Assembly (NCBI GenBank): GCA_014529385.2
Contig: CM043968.1
Span: 129,947,018 to 130,011,017 of the forward strand
Length of the DNA: 64,000 nucleotides
Direction of reading: 5' to 3'
From: Adiantum capillus-veneris
Lineage: Eukaryota > Streptophyta > Polypodiopsida > Polypodiales > Pteridaceae
The notes under the pieces were generated by a model. The model searched no databases, was not told where the DNA came from, and saw nothing but the letters and a program-made list of their open reading frames with translations. Shown here one piece after another: positions 10,126 to 21,418 of this stretch; position 1 is the first letter of the stretch, and each line of letters starts with the position of its first letter. The translations under genes and the position numbers were made by a program.

Positions 10126-11529
10126 CTCCTCTATTTAGATCTTACCGATATTGATTTTTTTACTCAAATTATCCCTGTCTCTGCTGCTCTTGACCTTTCC
10201 ACCCTTCCCTTCTCCCTGGCATCCCTGCTTGTGATTAAACTTATCCAGGACCCTTTGGCAGTTTCTCTATTAAACCAATTCTCAAAGGTTACAGAAACCC
10301 ATGACTCTATCATGAATTTGTTAACCTTCAATGATTGGGTTCTTATCCTCGCCAATTTGGTGGCTGAGATGAAAGAAGGAATACTTCACCTTCAAAATTT
10401 GGCTTCTAACGTTGCTGCAATTGAAATGAGTCATAAATCCGATCTTCTTCAGTTCTCGGCTATAGGAGCCGACTTGTCTAACTTTATCAGGAAACTTTGT
10501 GGCCTTGCTTCTTGTTTTTCCACCACTAAATCTTTTGATCCTGCTAAGGCTCCAAAAGGCCTCTTTTGTAGGGATGATTCTGCTATTGAAGCAGTAAAAA
10601 GCTTTCAGCAAGGACTCAACTCATCTAGTGAAACTTCTTTACTAGACATGGTTCCAAAAGTCTCGAAGTGTTTTCCCTTCTTACCTCCGGGACAGATTGC
10701 TATCAAAGGAATAGAGCTTGACCATCAGCTTTGGGAGCTTAAAAAAAAAGCTTTTGTGGCACCCATCTTGATCGAGACTTGGGTTTTTCTTGCAGCCTTA
10801 CCTGCCTCCACTAGTGAAGACTGTCAACTAGAGACCCTCAAGGGAGTTCAGTTCTTGGATAAAGGTGATGTCATCAAAGCACCCTTTAGTATGCATTTCT
10901 TAGATTTGAGAAAATGCCCTATCTTATCTGGCATTTATATCAGAACCAAGGGAACAATAACCTTTTCTAAACAAAGCAGTGAATTCTATTTTGAATCAAT
11001 CTGGAACATCTACCACCCCTACATCAAATGTGCTTGCAAAGCTTTGGATGCAAAAGATGATTATGGGAGTAACATCCTTTGGTTTGATCATGCAATTTGG
11101 TTCCTCCTCAACCATCTGGAGGACCTCTTTCCATCACACACAGAGGAACATTTTCTCCCTATTATTTGTTCTTGGCTTGGGGATCAGGCTAAGGAAGCTG
11201 TGGGAGCCCAGATCTCTTACCTTCACTTTAGGAACTTCATGTACAAGGCTCTGAAAGAGCTAAAGTTAGATGCACCTAGTCATGTGCTCTCTAATTTAAG
11301 TGCTTCTAAAGGCATCAAACATATCCTATCCATTCTCAAACCTTCACTAGATGCAGAGGAGTCCCCTAACCTCAAAAGGCCTTTGTTAACGGATTCTGCT
11401 TCACACTCAATCACATCTTTTTTATCCCCATCTTCTACACCAGGGTTCTCTGAAGGACGTAATAAAGCTAGAATCTATGTCAAAGGAAGGGGGAAGAATC
11501 TCCCTATCAAGAAAATGTTTAACTCTTAA
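10126..11529 (+). CDS. Uninterrupted ORF upstream of Penelope-like RT; function unknown
   Basis: The frame is open from just after a stop at 10,123 to the TAA at 11,529, about 467 codons. The first possible start is a GTG at 10,231 (432 codons), so the true N-terminus may lie further 5' and may have been cut by the neighbouring G1 element. The protein is mostly hydrophilic and helical in composition, with several Trp/Phe-rich stretches (for example ILIETWVFLAALPAS near residues 182-196) and a basic C-terminus (ARIYVKGRGKNLPIKKMF). No known catalytic motif is visible, and I see no GIY-YIG nuclease signature. It precedes, in the same orientation, an RT that looks Penelope-like, so it is plausibly the N-terminal ORF of that element. 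That it is uninterrupted while the RT is broken is notable. Confidence 0.45.
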   Translation, partial: LLYLDLTDIDFFTQIIPVSAALDLSTLPFSLASLLVIKLIQDPLAVSLLNQFSKVTETHDSIMNLLTFNDWVLILANLVAEMKEGILHLQNLASNVAAIEMSHKSDLLQFSAIGADLSNFIRKLCGLASCFSTTKSFDPAKAPKGLFCRDDSAIEAVKSFQQGLNSSSETSLLDMVPKVSKCFPFLPPGQIAIKGIELDHQLWELKKKAFVAPILIETWVFLAALPASTSEDCQLETLKGVQFLDKGDVIKAPFSMHFLDLRKCPILSGIYIRTKGTITFSKQSSEFYFESIWNIYHPYIKCACKALDAKDDYGSNILWFDHAIWFLLNHLEDLFPSHTEEHFLPIICSWLGDQAKEAVGAQISYLHFRNFMYKALKELKLDAPSHVLSNLSASKGIKHILSILKPSLDAEESPNLKRPLLTDSASHSITSFLSPSSTPGFSEGRNKARIYVKGRGKNLPIKKMFNS

Positions 11530-13551
11530 TTGTATTGCTCTTTCTGATCAATCGGACTGCTTTTGGAAAGCTGTTTTTATGCAAGGAAGAGAATCAAAAG
11601 AAGAGAATTTTTCATTGCCATGTTGTGAATCGTATTTTGGACTTGTTTACTCCAAAAAGCTTGATACAGTATGCTTTTTTACATGTGTTTAACAACACCA
11701 ACAAGGTGGATGAACTAACCTTTGGTTGGACCTTTGATCCTCCCTTGAAAAACTTTATATATTCCATTGAATTTCTCACTTCAGGCAAATAACCATCTTG
11801 TATGTGCTCTATCTTTGGAAATTTTTGTTCTGACTTCCAGGATTTTGGACAACACGTATGCACTACAGATTTATCTCTTATTAGTTCTAGGGAAATCAAG
11901 GACCTATTGTGTAAAGGTTTGAATCATATCCCACTCCAACACTAAATCCACACTTGGCATTTGCCGCATTACTTACTTGCTTGACTAACATAGTCAAGAT
12001 ACTGAATTTGGAGAGTCTACAACATACTAGACTTGCTGATTCTCTATCCACTCGGTTTCAAGCGTGTATTGAGTCAATCGCACCTGCATGGATTAGTTAG
12101 GAAACAACATGGCTTTCCCCCTCACCATCGTCTCTGATACATAAACTCAAAAGGGATTGGTTTGTGGTAGGACTTGACAAAGCCCCTCATATACCCACTA
12201 TTGTCTGTAAACACTTAGCCAGAATTATGGCTCAATCAAGGCTTAAAGGACCGGAATTTTGGCTTTCTGAAATGGGTCCTGAAGAAGCCATTCGTTATCT
12301 AGATTCCTCCCTGAGGTACTTTAAATTAGATACTCAAAGTTCGAAACTACCTATACTTTTTCCCACTTACAAAATTCACAAGCATAAGTTCAAATGGATT
12401 TCAGATGCCTCCAACTGTATCATGTTACATGCCATTGATGTGATCACTGCTTGCCTCAATCTTATTCTTACCGACTTTAATAACATTTGTGAAGAAAAGT
12501 TTCTAACAATGAAGACCTTCACTGGACTTATGATTAATAACTTCTGGCTTGAGAAGAAATCTTTTAAGGTATTAATTAATCTGCCACATAACATTGTTTC
12601 AATGTTTTCAGCTGATATCACACAATATTGTGAAAACATATCCCTCTTTGGGCCTTCTGGGATTTTCTTTGTTCTACAACAGATCGACAAAATGGTTTTC
12701 GCAAGGAGGAATGAGATGGGACACCAAACTATTTCACTAGCTAGAAGCCCAAGATGGGTAAAAACATACAAAAAGGACCACCCACCCATTATAATCTCTA
12801 TAATCTAATGGAGATTATTGAATTTCTCTTTCGGAATTGCTTTGTTATGCTAGGTGAACAATGCTTTCAACAAATCCATGGTATCCCGACGGGCTTCTCA
12901 TGTTCACCAGTCATGTGCAATCTGTACTTGACTTTTTTTGAGTATAAATGGATACTTAAATAGCTGGAGACAACTGACACTACCATTGATCTTACACAAT
13001 TTCAACACACTTATAGATATATGGATGATCTACTAAGCTTAAACAATCCCAGCTTTGCACAATGCTTACCATTAATCTATCCTGATACTCTTAAGATTGA
13101 ACAACCTTTATGGAGTACCTTAATATTGACAACAAAATTGTTGCTACTAAAACAATTTTCTTAATCTGGAGTTGACACTCTGTTCTCCATTTACTGGGAG
13201 TTATATCACTGAATTCTCCTGGAAGAGAGATAAGCTACACCTAGGCCTGATGATTCTGTCAAAAGAAAGCATAATCGTCCACGAAAGACAGCAGTAAAAA
13301 CTTGTCTGGGCATGATATATCTCATTATGTATTCATCCTCAAACTCTTTCATTGCGTTTCACACAGTGTGTCATCTTATGAAGAAGTATGCAGCGAATGG
13401 GTTTGCTATGAAAGAGTTGCTTGGCACTATTAGGCATTTTCTTAATAAAAACTCTTTGCCATTATGCTTGGCTGAAAAAGAGACTGTTATTGAACTTTTG
13501 GAACTTATTCACCAATACACTGGTTGTAGGGGAGGTCTCACCACCTGGTGA
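11530..13551 (+). pseudogene. Penelope-like element reverse transcriptase pseudogene
   Basis: Several plus-strand frames together give an RT. In order: LSLISSREIKDLLCKGLNHIP (about 11,867-11,929), typical of the region before PLE RTs (Leu-rich, 'LL.KGLN.IP'); VVGLDKAPHIPTIVCKHL (~12,160-12,215), matching the DKA...VCK block; LPILFPTYKIHKHKFKWISD (~12,348-12,407), the palm-entry block; SADITQ (~12,610), motif A with its Asp; IHGIPTGFSCSPVMCNLYL (~12,873-12,929), motif B; and RYMDDLLSLNNPSF (~13,015-13,058), the catalytic motif, followed by IYPDTLKIEQ. A thumb-like tail lies at 13,312-13,551. Frameshifts and stops (for example TAG at 12,961) break it. No GIY-YIG endonuclease is visible downstream. 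A group II intron-type or LINE RT is less likely because the IYP tail after YMDD is PLE-like. Subfamily not determined. Confidence 0.7.
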
Positions 13552-13595
13552 TGACCCTCCTCACTAGATGGTAGGACTTTCCCTGGGTAAGGGTG

Positions 13596-13597
<2 letters not shown>

Positions 13598-13629
<32 letters not shown>
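13598..13629 (+). repeat. (CT)n microsatellite
   Basis: Pure CT dinucleotide run of about 16 units just downstream of the PLE remnant. Confidence 0.95.
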
Positions 13630-13633
<4 letters not shown>

Positions 13634-13789
13634 TCTAGAGGATATGAGACTCTTCATCCATGGTTTTATCCTGGGGTTTGCTTTCACCCTTTGCAATCAT
13701 TGACTACAAAAAAATATCTCACCTATTTGGAATATATCTTGCTCTCATAGACCTTCCAACCACAACATTTGTGGATTAGGAGGGAAAGG

Positions 13790-13817
13790 CCTCTCTCTCT
13801 CTCTCTCTCTCTCTCAC
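13790..13817 (+). repeat. (CT)n microsatellite
   Basis: CT run of about 13 units. The intervening text resembles that around the 13,598 run (TCTCT..., then a tag with 'CT..TAGAG..TAT'), suggesting a diverged local duplication of about 190 bp. Confidence 0.9.
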
Positions 13818-13979
13818 TCTACATCTTGCTAGAGTCTATCAGACTTTCTATCCTGAATTATCATTCTGTTTCTCTCAGGTTGCTTTCAACCTTGATAAAA
13901 TATCTCTTTCTCTCTCTCTTGCTCTTTCTGCCTCTCTCTGTATTTGGATATCCCTCTAGAAATAATCGAACTCTGTAGC

Positions 13980-15571
13980 TAGTATTGCCATAGTATATCA
14001 CTTGGATATACTTTGACCCTTGGCAATCATGGAGTTGCTTGGTTTTCCAACTATACATAATACGTTGTGCTCTCCTTGGGGATAGAAACTGCTATCTACT
14101 AGTTACCCCATTAAATGGGTCTTATGCATGAACTACCTCTTAGTTGACCTTGTAATATATTTTTTTCATTATGGGTTTTTGATTTAACCTTTGATAGCGG
14201 ATTTGTTCGATGTGTATAATTGATTTCTCTGACGATCTGAACGTGGGTGAGTTTACTGTCTTTATCTCCCATTTCTGACGCGTTCTATTTGGGGAGGATG
14301 GTAGCCTGGATGCCGCGCGATGCTTGAGGAAGTCGGTGGCGAGTTAAAGCCTCTCTGCCGCCGCGTGATATTCTCCCGAATATAGGTCTACTGAGCTGAT
14401 CCAAAGCAGTTTCTAGCCTTATAAGGTGAGCCACAGTCTCATTTAGTTTTCATTCTGCAAGAAAGTGTGTGTGTGTCCTCTCATTGTGTGCATAACCCTT
14501 CACTAAATACATTCTTCAAGCAACACCTGAGGGCTCCGAAGCATGGCCCCCAGCATGAAATCCGTGGTGGATTGTACTGAGGTTAGAAAAAGCTTTTTTG
14601 ATGCAAAAATATTATAATGGTTTTTTTTGTGCTCTCCCAAATGGAGGATGTCTGGTTTGAATTTAACATCTTTAAATATGGGCATTGGTTAAATGAACAC
14701 ATAAACTTTCAAACAGACTGAAGGGAATTTATTAAGCGCTTATGGTTGGGAATTGAGGTAGTTTTTTGTATTGCTGCTCACTGGTTTTTCTTATGAAGGT
14801 TTGAGTTGCATAAACTCGTAGGGTTGGGATTGAATTTGCCAGCTATTGGCTAATGTTTTGACCTCGTACTGCTGCTCTTGGAAATTCTGTTCGAATTGAG
14901 TTGTTATTGCATGAAGTTGTTTTAATGGGGTTAGATGGGCCAACTAAGCTGGCACCGATTACGGTTTTCACAACCTATTAGCTACTGCTGTATACAGGCC
15001 GATTGTAAGGGATTTTTTTCGGATCTCAGGTCCTATTATGATGTACTATCTGCTAGCATGGATAATTTGAATACTGGGAACTGTTTTGGGGATGCTTCCG
15101 TGTGGTTTTGAACGGCCATGCCGTAGGTATTGATGACATAAGGGTTGGTATGACCGGCTAAAGTAGCTCTTACTGCTCCTATTTGGGTGGATCTAGTTAA
15201 GGCTTGGCTTAGCTTGACTTTGGGAAATGACGGTGTAAAATTTTGTCAATGCTCTTCTGGTATGAGTCTTCTTAGCAATATGAGGATTGATTTGCTAGCT
15301 AGTCTTTATGGGTAGCTAGCTTGCATGGTATAAACATTTTTTTGCCTTTATCTTTATGGGTTTGTCTCCCCCTCTTTACTGAGATGAGTAGAACTTGGTA
15401 CTGATAGAATGCTATGGTTGGGAATTGAAACTGTAAGTAGGTTGCAGAAAGAATCATATGGTTGAAGCTTGTTTTGCTGGTTAATCTATGGATCTCTCAC
15501 TAATGATTCTACTGGTTCGGTTCTCTACGGATTAGTACTAGTCATAAAGTATCTATTGAACATAAGCATTA
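13980..15571. other. Unassigned spacer
   Basis: No ORF with recognisable content on either strand and no match by eye to other parts of the window. It reads as decayed, AT-rich intergenic DNA. Confidence 0.5.
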
Positions 15572-15849
15572 AGAATTGTCCCTTTACTCATGTGCCAGAT
15601 CTCATTCACCGCATCACTCCAGGGGGGATTTGTTACCATCATATACATGTGGTAGTGATGTGTGTGAACACACTAGGACCGCTGGGGAATTTTTTCCCTC
15701 TTTAGGAGGTTTTTCCCCCCGTGCATTGTATATACTAGGGCTATCTATATTTCCATTGCACACTAAGTAAGACACTCTCTATTGTGTTCATTGAGCTTCC
15801 TTCGTCTTCTCCAAGCTATGTGCGTTTCTTTGCAACCCTAATTCCAACA
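15572..15849 (+). mobile_element. 3' fragment of a C1-family copia element (PPT plus LTR)
   Basis: From about 15,572 the sequence follows the 3' end of C1 (42,351 onward): a short internal tail, the purine tract ending GGGGGGATT, then an LTR 15,631-15,849 that starts TGTTAC and ends CCAACA like the C1 LTRs. The 5' LTR and coding region are missing, so this is a truncated copy, not a solo LTR. It is more diverged and about 8 bp shorter than the C1 LTRs. Confidence 0.9.
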
Positions 15850-17528
15850 CTTCATGATTCTTGGGTGGGTTCTGCTACTAGTTTAGATGCCTACCCCAGA
15901 TACATGCTATGAGGAGATTCTATAGTTGACATGGCGTTTCTCACTGTGAAGTTTTGCTGACATACAATTAGGTTACCTGGTGCCAACCAGTTGGACGCCA
16001 CCAATATGGTGTTGCTATATAAACAGGTGAGAATGCTATCCCCTCACTTAGCCTTGAATCATTGTATTACATTTTTTAATGAGAGAGGGTTGTTGAGATT
16101 GCTTGCTATCCCACAATATGGATCTGGTGCAGGAATTCTAAGTTTCATAGGTTGGTGTAGAACCACCTTTACTATTTTTTTGGTGTATAAACACATTTCT
16201 ATGGCTATGCTAATTGGTTTGATATCTATGATAGTTTGCATATATGAGCTTGATAATTTTTATCTATATAAAATATAATTCTCTGGGGAGATTTACCTAT
16301 TATTGGGCTGATGCATCTTCTTCTAAATTTTTTGGTGATGTAAATGAATGATTATCTCATGTATTTTATAGCAGTAGTCTCTGGTATAGCTGATTATTTG
16401 GTATAAAAGTGATGGTATCACATTGGGAATCTGTAAGGTGCATTGTGACTATGGAACAATTTAGTTTACTCCCTCTTTGATCTAGGTTCTACGTCTATCT
16501 ATCATCTTTGTGTACTCAGCATTGTGGCCTGATGGGCTTCCTATGTACCATGATATTGATTGAGCACTGCCCCTTCTCAAGTGCCCTTTTGCAGAAATTT
16601 GAATGCTCTGTTTGTATTAAGTGTTGTGGTCTTTATTCATTACTCTATATAATAGCTTTGTTCTCATTGTTAAATCATGATAATTATTTGTTTCTGGTAA
16701 CCGCCTTCTTTCACTTTTCTAATGCTAACATATATAGCTATTATGGCTTGATGGGGTTGGTCTTGTCTTAAAATTGCTGCCCTTTAGAACTTAAGCTATC
16801 TCTTGAGGATGATTTATTATAGTTCATTATTGGGTTTTTTTTAAAACATAAGAGAAAGATTATATTGTCTAGTACTTGCCCCTTGGAAACTAGATAGTTT
16901 TTGTCATTTCACATTGTATAAAGATTGCCTATAAACTTTTGATATGATATACCTCGAGGGTGTTTAGATTTTGAAATTTTGGATACACTTACCCCATTGG
17001 AGATAATGCTTGGGATGGTTGTCTTTGAGGCTAATAAACCTTTTTTTATTGATGGCTTCAGTATATTGAGCTTAAACCTACTCTAGTGTTGGTTTATGCA
17101 AACGCTGGCTAGTGCTAGGTTTGTAACAAGGAAAGATAAATGTGTAATTTACATTGGTTCCTTTTGAACAAAATTGGATCAGATGGGCTTCCAAATTTTT
17201 AAGTTGTTGTTGTGTGGTTCTAATTTAGAACAATCCATTAAATTGGACTGAACATTAGCCAACACCGATTGGGGTTACTTAATGCATTGCTTATCAAGTT
17301 ATTTTGTTGGTTTTTACCAAACAACTTGGACACTTGTCTAATACATTTATGTTTGTTTCGATGGCTCTGGGACTGGCTTGATGTGCATGTACAAATTCTT
17401 AGATTAACTACTTATATTGAATTTTTGTTCAAAACATTTGCTTCAAAACGGGTAATGACCGTTTGAGACCCTTAAAGTGATACTTCATGTTTTGACTACT
17501 TTGCACCTCAAAAACATTTATGGGGACA
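15850..17528. other. Unassigned spacer
   Basis: No recognisable coding sequence; only short chance ORFs without motifs. AT-rich (T-biased on the plus strand). I see no LTR or terminal repeats that pair with other parts of the window. Confidence 0.5.
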
Positions 17529-17740
17529 ACACTTGGATCAGAAGGGGTGATGGACTTCTAATCACAATAAAAACTTTTGAACTTTAACTTTAAAAAATTG
17601 AAATATTAAAGGGATCCTGTGACACTTAGATCAGAAGGGGTAGTGGCCTTCTAATCACATTGAATACACTTTAAATTAAGGGGGTCTTTTGAAACTTGGA
17701 TCAGAAGGGGTGGTGGCCTTCTAATCACAATGATCACAAT
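17529..17740 (+). repeat. Three imperfect direct repeats around CTTGGATCAGAAGGGG
   Basis: A unit containing 'TTGGATCAGAAGGGGTGRTGG.CTTCTAATCACA' appears three times (starts near 17,530, 17,625 and 17,695) with variable spacers. It may be a decayed tandem array or the edge of an old element; no coding content. Confidence 0.75.
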
Positions 17741-17794
17741 GAAAACATGTGAAAATACACTTATTTGGGATTATCTACTCACTTTCGGAAGGGT

Positions 17795-17799
17795 ATTTG
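17795..17799. repeat. L1 target site duplication, left copy (ATTTG)
   Basis: Identical to 36,700-36,704, which lies 18.9 kb away across all nested insertions. This proves that both ends belong to one insertion. Confidence 0.85.
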
Positions 17800-18711
17800 T
17801 GTTGGGTGTCCCATCGTTGCAATAGCTCCAATGACCAACAAAATTATCAATCGGGAGGAATGAACTACCCGGCTAGGGTAGGGAAACACTCACAGGGTTA
17901 GTGAGCTAATCATGGCAACAACAATGGTTAACTCTATGAGGTGAGCTTCTCGGCATATGGAGGAGCTAAACCACAATGAAGGGCAATCTCCATATCCACT
18001 TCTCTTCACCTGTAATCAAACCAATCACACACACGAACGATTGCAAGACACACACAACACTAATCCTATCATGCAAACACACTAATCGCAAGCACACATA
18101 CATAGATATATCGAGCACCACACTCCAATCAAACCTACATACATACACAAGCAAAAGAGGGCAATCACACAAGATTAGAGCGGGATTAACCATTAATTAG
18201 TTAAGATCTAGCTAATCTAAGCATCATAGGAAATCATAATAAGCATGAGAGAGGCATAGTGAAAGAGAATGAATCATTGATTAGTGTTAATCAAGTCTCA
18301 TGAGCAAGGAGAAGCATAGCCACACACCTCAAGAGCTCTCACCAAAGAGTGCTCTCAACAAATGAGCTTGAGAACCCTAATTTATTTTACACACTGCCTT
18401 ATATATCTAGGGTAAATATATGCAATGTCCGGGCATCCAAGGCCGTTAGGGCTCCACCACTTACTGAATCTGCTACCTAGGCACACCAACTGACTTGTTC
18501 TTTACATCTTGGAACTCCCATTGAGCCCGTAACACATTAGAATATTACAATGGCTTGAAATAAATCGGGAATTTACAATACATGACCATTTTGGAAAAAT
18601 ATGGAAAATGTGTAATTCCAATCTTTACTGCTTCTTCGTTCATCCTCAATGTGCATTCGTACATCTTCGATCTTCAGCAGCTCTTGTTTACTGACATTGA
18701 CTTAGTTAACA
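17800..18711 (-). repeat. L1 3' LTR, complete
   Basis: 912 bp, TGTTGGGTG...GTTAACA on the plus strand, so TG...CA ends. It aligns with 25,060-25,538 over its first ~477 bp and with 36,639-36,699 over its last ~62 bp. It contains a minus-strand TATA box (18,397-18,405). Confidence 0.9.
18397..18405 (-). promoter_or_regulatory. TATA box in L1 LTR
   Basis: Minus strand reads TATATAAGG, a strong plant TATA match, followed downstream by an 'AGGGTTCTCAAG' leader. The matching stretch is missing from the 5' LTR copy. Confidence 0.6.
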
Positions 18712-21211
18712 TTCTCCCCTTCCGATTTTAGTACCCTCCTCGGGCACTGTTGAAAAGTGTCCTTGGAGGCAAGGGAAGGTTTTGATTGGTTTTTGACGGG
18801 CTGATCGTCTTTATTCGTCGTTGAGTTTGTCGATGAGGTTCAATTTGTTGCAACATCTTCATTGGTCTGAATAGTCTGATATGAGAGATGATGTTGCATT
18901 CATCCGTTGTAATAGCATAATGATGAGGCCCGTGTTTATTTATAAAAATATGTACAAGGGAAGTAGAATGATGAGGTACTAATCCCTGGATGACCAAAGG
19001 GAAAAAACCCAGTGGGAAAAAAGTGCCTTTGGGATAAGTGCATTATTGGGGTACTTATTGTGTACCATATAAAGCTAACATCATTCTGTTTGATGTGTCC
19101 CATAGACTCATGAATGATTGCACACTTGTGGCAGTGGATGCAAAATCATTTGCAAACCTAAAATTCTTACCTTCGGTGATATTTGGACACCTTGACCAAA
19201 TTCATGTAGAAATTTGTTGTTCAAAGAATCAATTTTAAGCTTTTCAGGTGTCCGTGCATCTTTATGCTGATTTTGAACTTGTAGTGTTTTTACTAGTGCT
19301 TCTAGTGGTAATGCAAAATCATCTCATTGCATTAAAAGTGACGAGTTAAATGCACTTACATCGAGATTCGCATTTCCAATTTTCTCTGTACCTTACTTGG
19401 CAGTTGATGTGTCCTTGTTGTTTGGATTTCTTGGACAATATTCAAAAAATGTCCACCTTTTCATCCACAATCTGAGCAATGCGCCATGACTGGTGGTATT
19501 TTAGCTGGTTTTGTCATGTCAAGCTCTTGAAGAGAAGATCCTGTTCATGTGCTTGCCAAGTTGTCGGCATCTTCTTTTAAAACACTGAGCATCAAGATGT
19601 AGATTGCTCCATCTAGACCTTTGTACCATCTTTGGCTTGGTTCCCCAATTAGATTGACTTCTATTGGTTGATCTATTGGATTTTCCATTTCTGGTTCTCT
19701 ACTATAGATTTGACCACTATAATCCATGTACAATGACCCTGATTGCATATGCACCAACTGTATGTTTTGCTAGCTTGTGCAGATTTCTAGATAAACACTT
19801 GGGTTAATTTTTTGAACTTCTATCTGCACTTCATCTTTGAGCTTGCAATACCTGGCTCCACTGAAGTCTTTACCATGATCAATAGGATCTTGGCTCCCAT
19901 GCTGCTTTTGTTGCTCATCAAGTATCTATGGCCTTTTGAATATGTATATAAAACCTTATCTCCATTGTAGCCATATAGCTGTAAAATCTGCTCTGTTGCA
20001 GTTGTGCATGTGTTGCCACTGCTTGAATTCTCGGCTGGATTTGAGTCCATGTTGACTAGTTTTGTAAAAACTGTCTTCTATCAGATTTTGGTATCGATTA
20101 GCAGAATTTTTGCTGCTCGTACTAGCCTAATCTGCAATCACATGTGAGTGGTCCCTGTTCGTCCAACTGAAAGCTAATTTTCAGTGCAATTACTTGCACT
20201 TGCCAATTTTTAGGATGCCAAATTTTGAAATTTATCTGCTCCTCAAACGACTTTGAGTTGGTCTTTTTGCTCACTTTTTTCGATCGTTTTTCTGACTATT
20301 GTACGGTTTGCTCGGTTTGCAGTGTTTGCTAGGTGTGTGGCTCTTCCGGCTTTGTTTTTTTTTTACTTGCTCACTTTTGTGTTGTTTGCTCGGTGTGCGA
20401 CTCTTTCGGTTTTGCTTTTTTTCTTTTCTAGCTCTTTCTACGACTTTCTTTTGATTTGCTATTAATTTTTCGTGAAATTTTGAATTTTCTAATTCTTTTA
20501 GTATTGTTATTATTTTTTATAAATTTTTGGAAAAGTTTTGATTTTTGAGAAAAATTTATGGTAATTTTCTATTTTTTTGTGAATTTTGTAAAATTTATGG
20601 TATTTTTGAAGGTTTTTTGAAATTTTTATGATTTATTATGATTTTTTTAATCAATTTTTTTCTTTTTAATGAATATTTTGTGAGCTTTTAAAATTTTCTA
20701 CAAGTTTTATGATTTATCAAATCAATTTTTGATTTTTTTAATGAATTTCCTATAAGGCTATTTGATTTCTTTGTCTGTTTTTTATGAGTTTTCTTCTTCT
20801 TTTTTTAAAATAATTTTCTAACTTTTTTTTTATTTTTAATTGGGTTTTTGGATTTTTAATTGTTTTTTGTGAAATTTAAAGGTTTTTTGTGAGATTTCTT
20901 TTTTATTTTCTTTTTGTATTTTTTTTAAAAAACTAATTGAAATGAAATTTAAAAGGAATGAAACGAAAAGAAATGAAATTAAAATGAAATTGAAAAGAAA
21001 CAAAATGAAATGAATATAATACAAAAGTCAATGACACAAAAAAAGAGGAAAAAGACAAGGCTCAAGCACCATCCTTTAAAAAAACAAGAGAGGTCCTTTT
21101 TTTTTGGTATTCTTGTAGCTTAATGAATTGTGGGTTGTGTGTGTAAGGGTGCGTTCATGCATGTGTGTATGTGTGTGGTGGTTGACGGCGTTCATGTGCA
21201 CAGAGGAGAGA

Positions 21212-21259
<48 letters not shown>

Positions 21260-21418
21260 CGGGCTTTGACGGCATGTGACTTGTCAACGGGTTGAGGCAG
21301 AGGGCCGCACACAGTAGGCAGGAACGAGAGGGAGAGTGTGTGACAGTGAAAACGACAAGAGGACTAGCGCGCACTACGAGATGAGAGAGAGAGAGAGATT
21401 ATGACTCACGGCCTAGGG
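18712..21418 (-). other. L1 internal region, 3' part, non-coding
   Basis: No gag or pol motif in any frame. 20,250-21,060 is extremely T-rich on the plus strand with strings of TTTTT and GAATTTT. A (GA)n microsatellite lies at 21,214-21,255 and a short one at 21,382-21,400. A purine tract abuts the LTR at 18,712. Confidence 0.75.
21214..21255 (+). repeat. (GA)n microsatellite
   Basis: About 20 GA units within the L1 internal region. Confidence 0.95.

Noticed and set aside
12376-12789. Antisense frame of 137 codons opposite the PLE RT
   Set aside because: The sense strand has RT motifs in order; the antisense has none.
15631-15849. Solo LTR of the C1 family
   Set aside because: Internal sequence and the purine tract precede the LTR, so it is a truncated element, not a recombination product.
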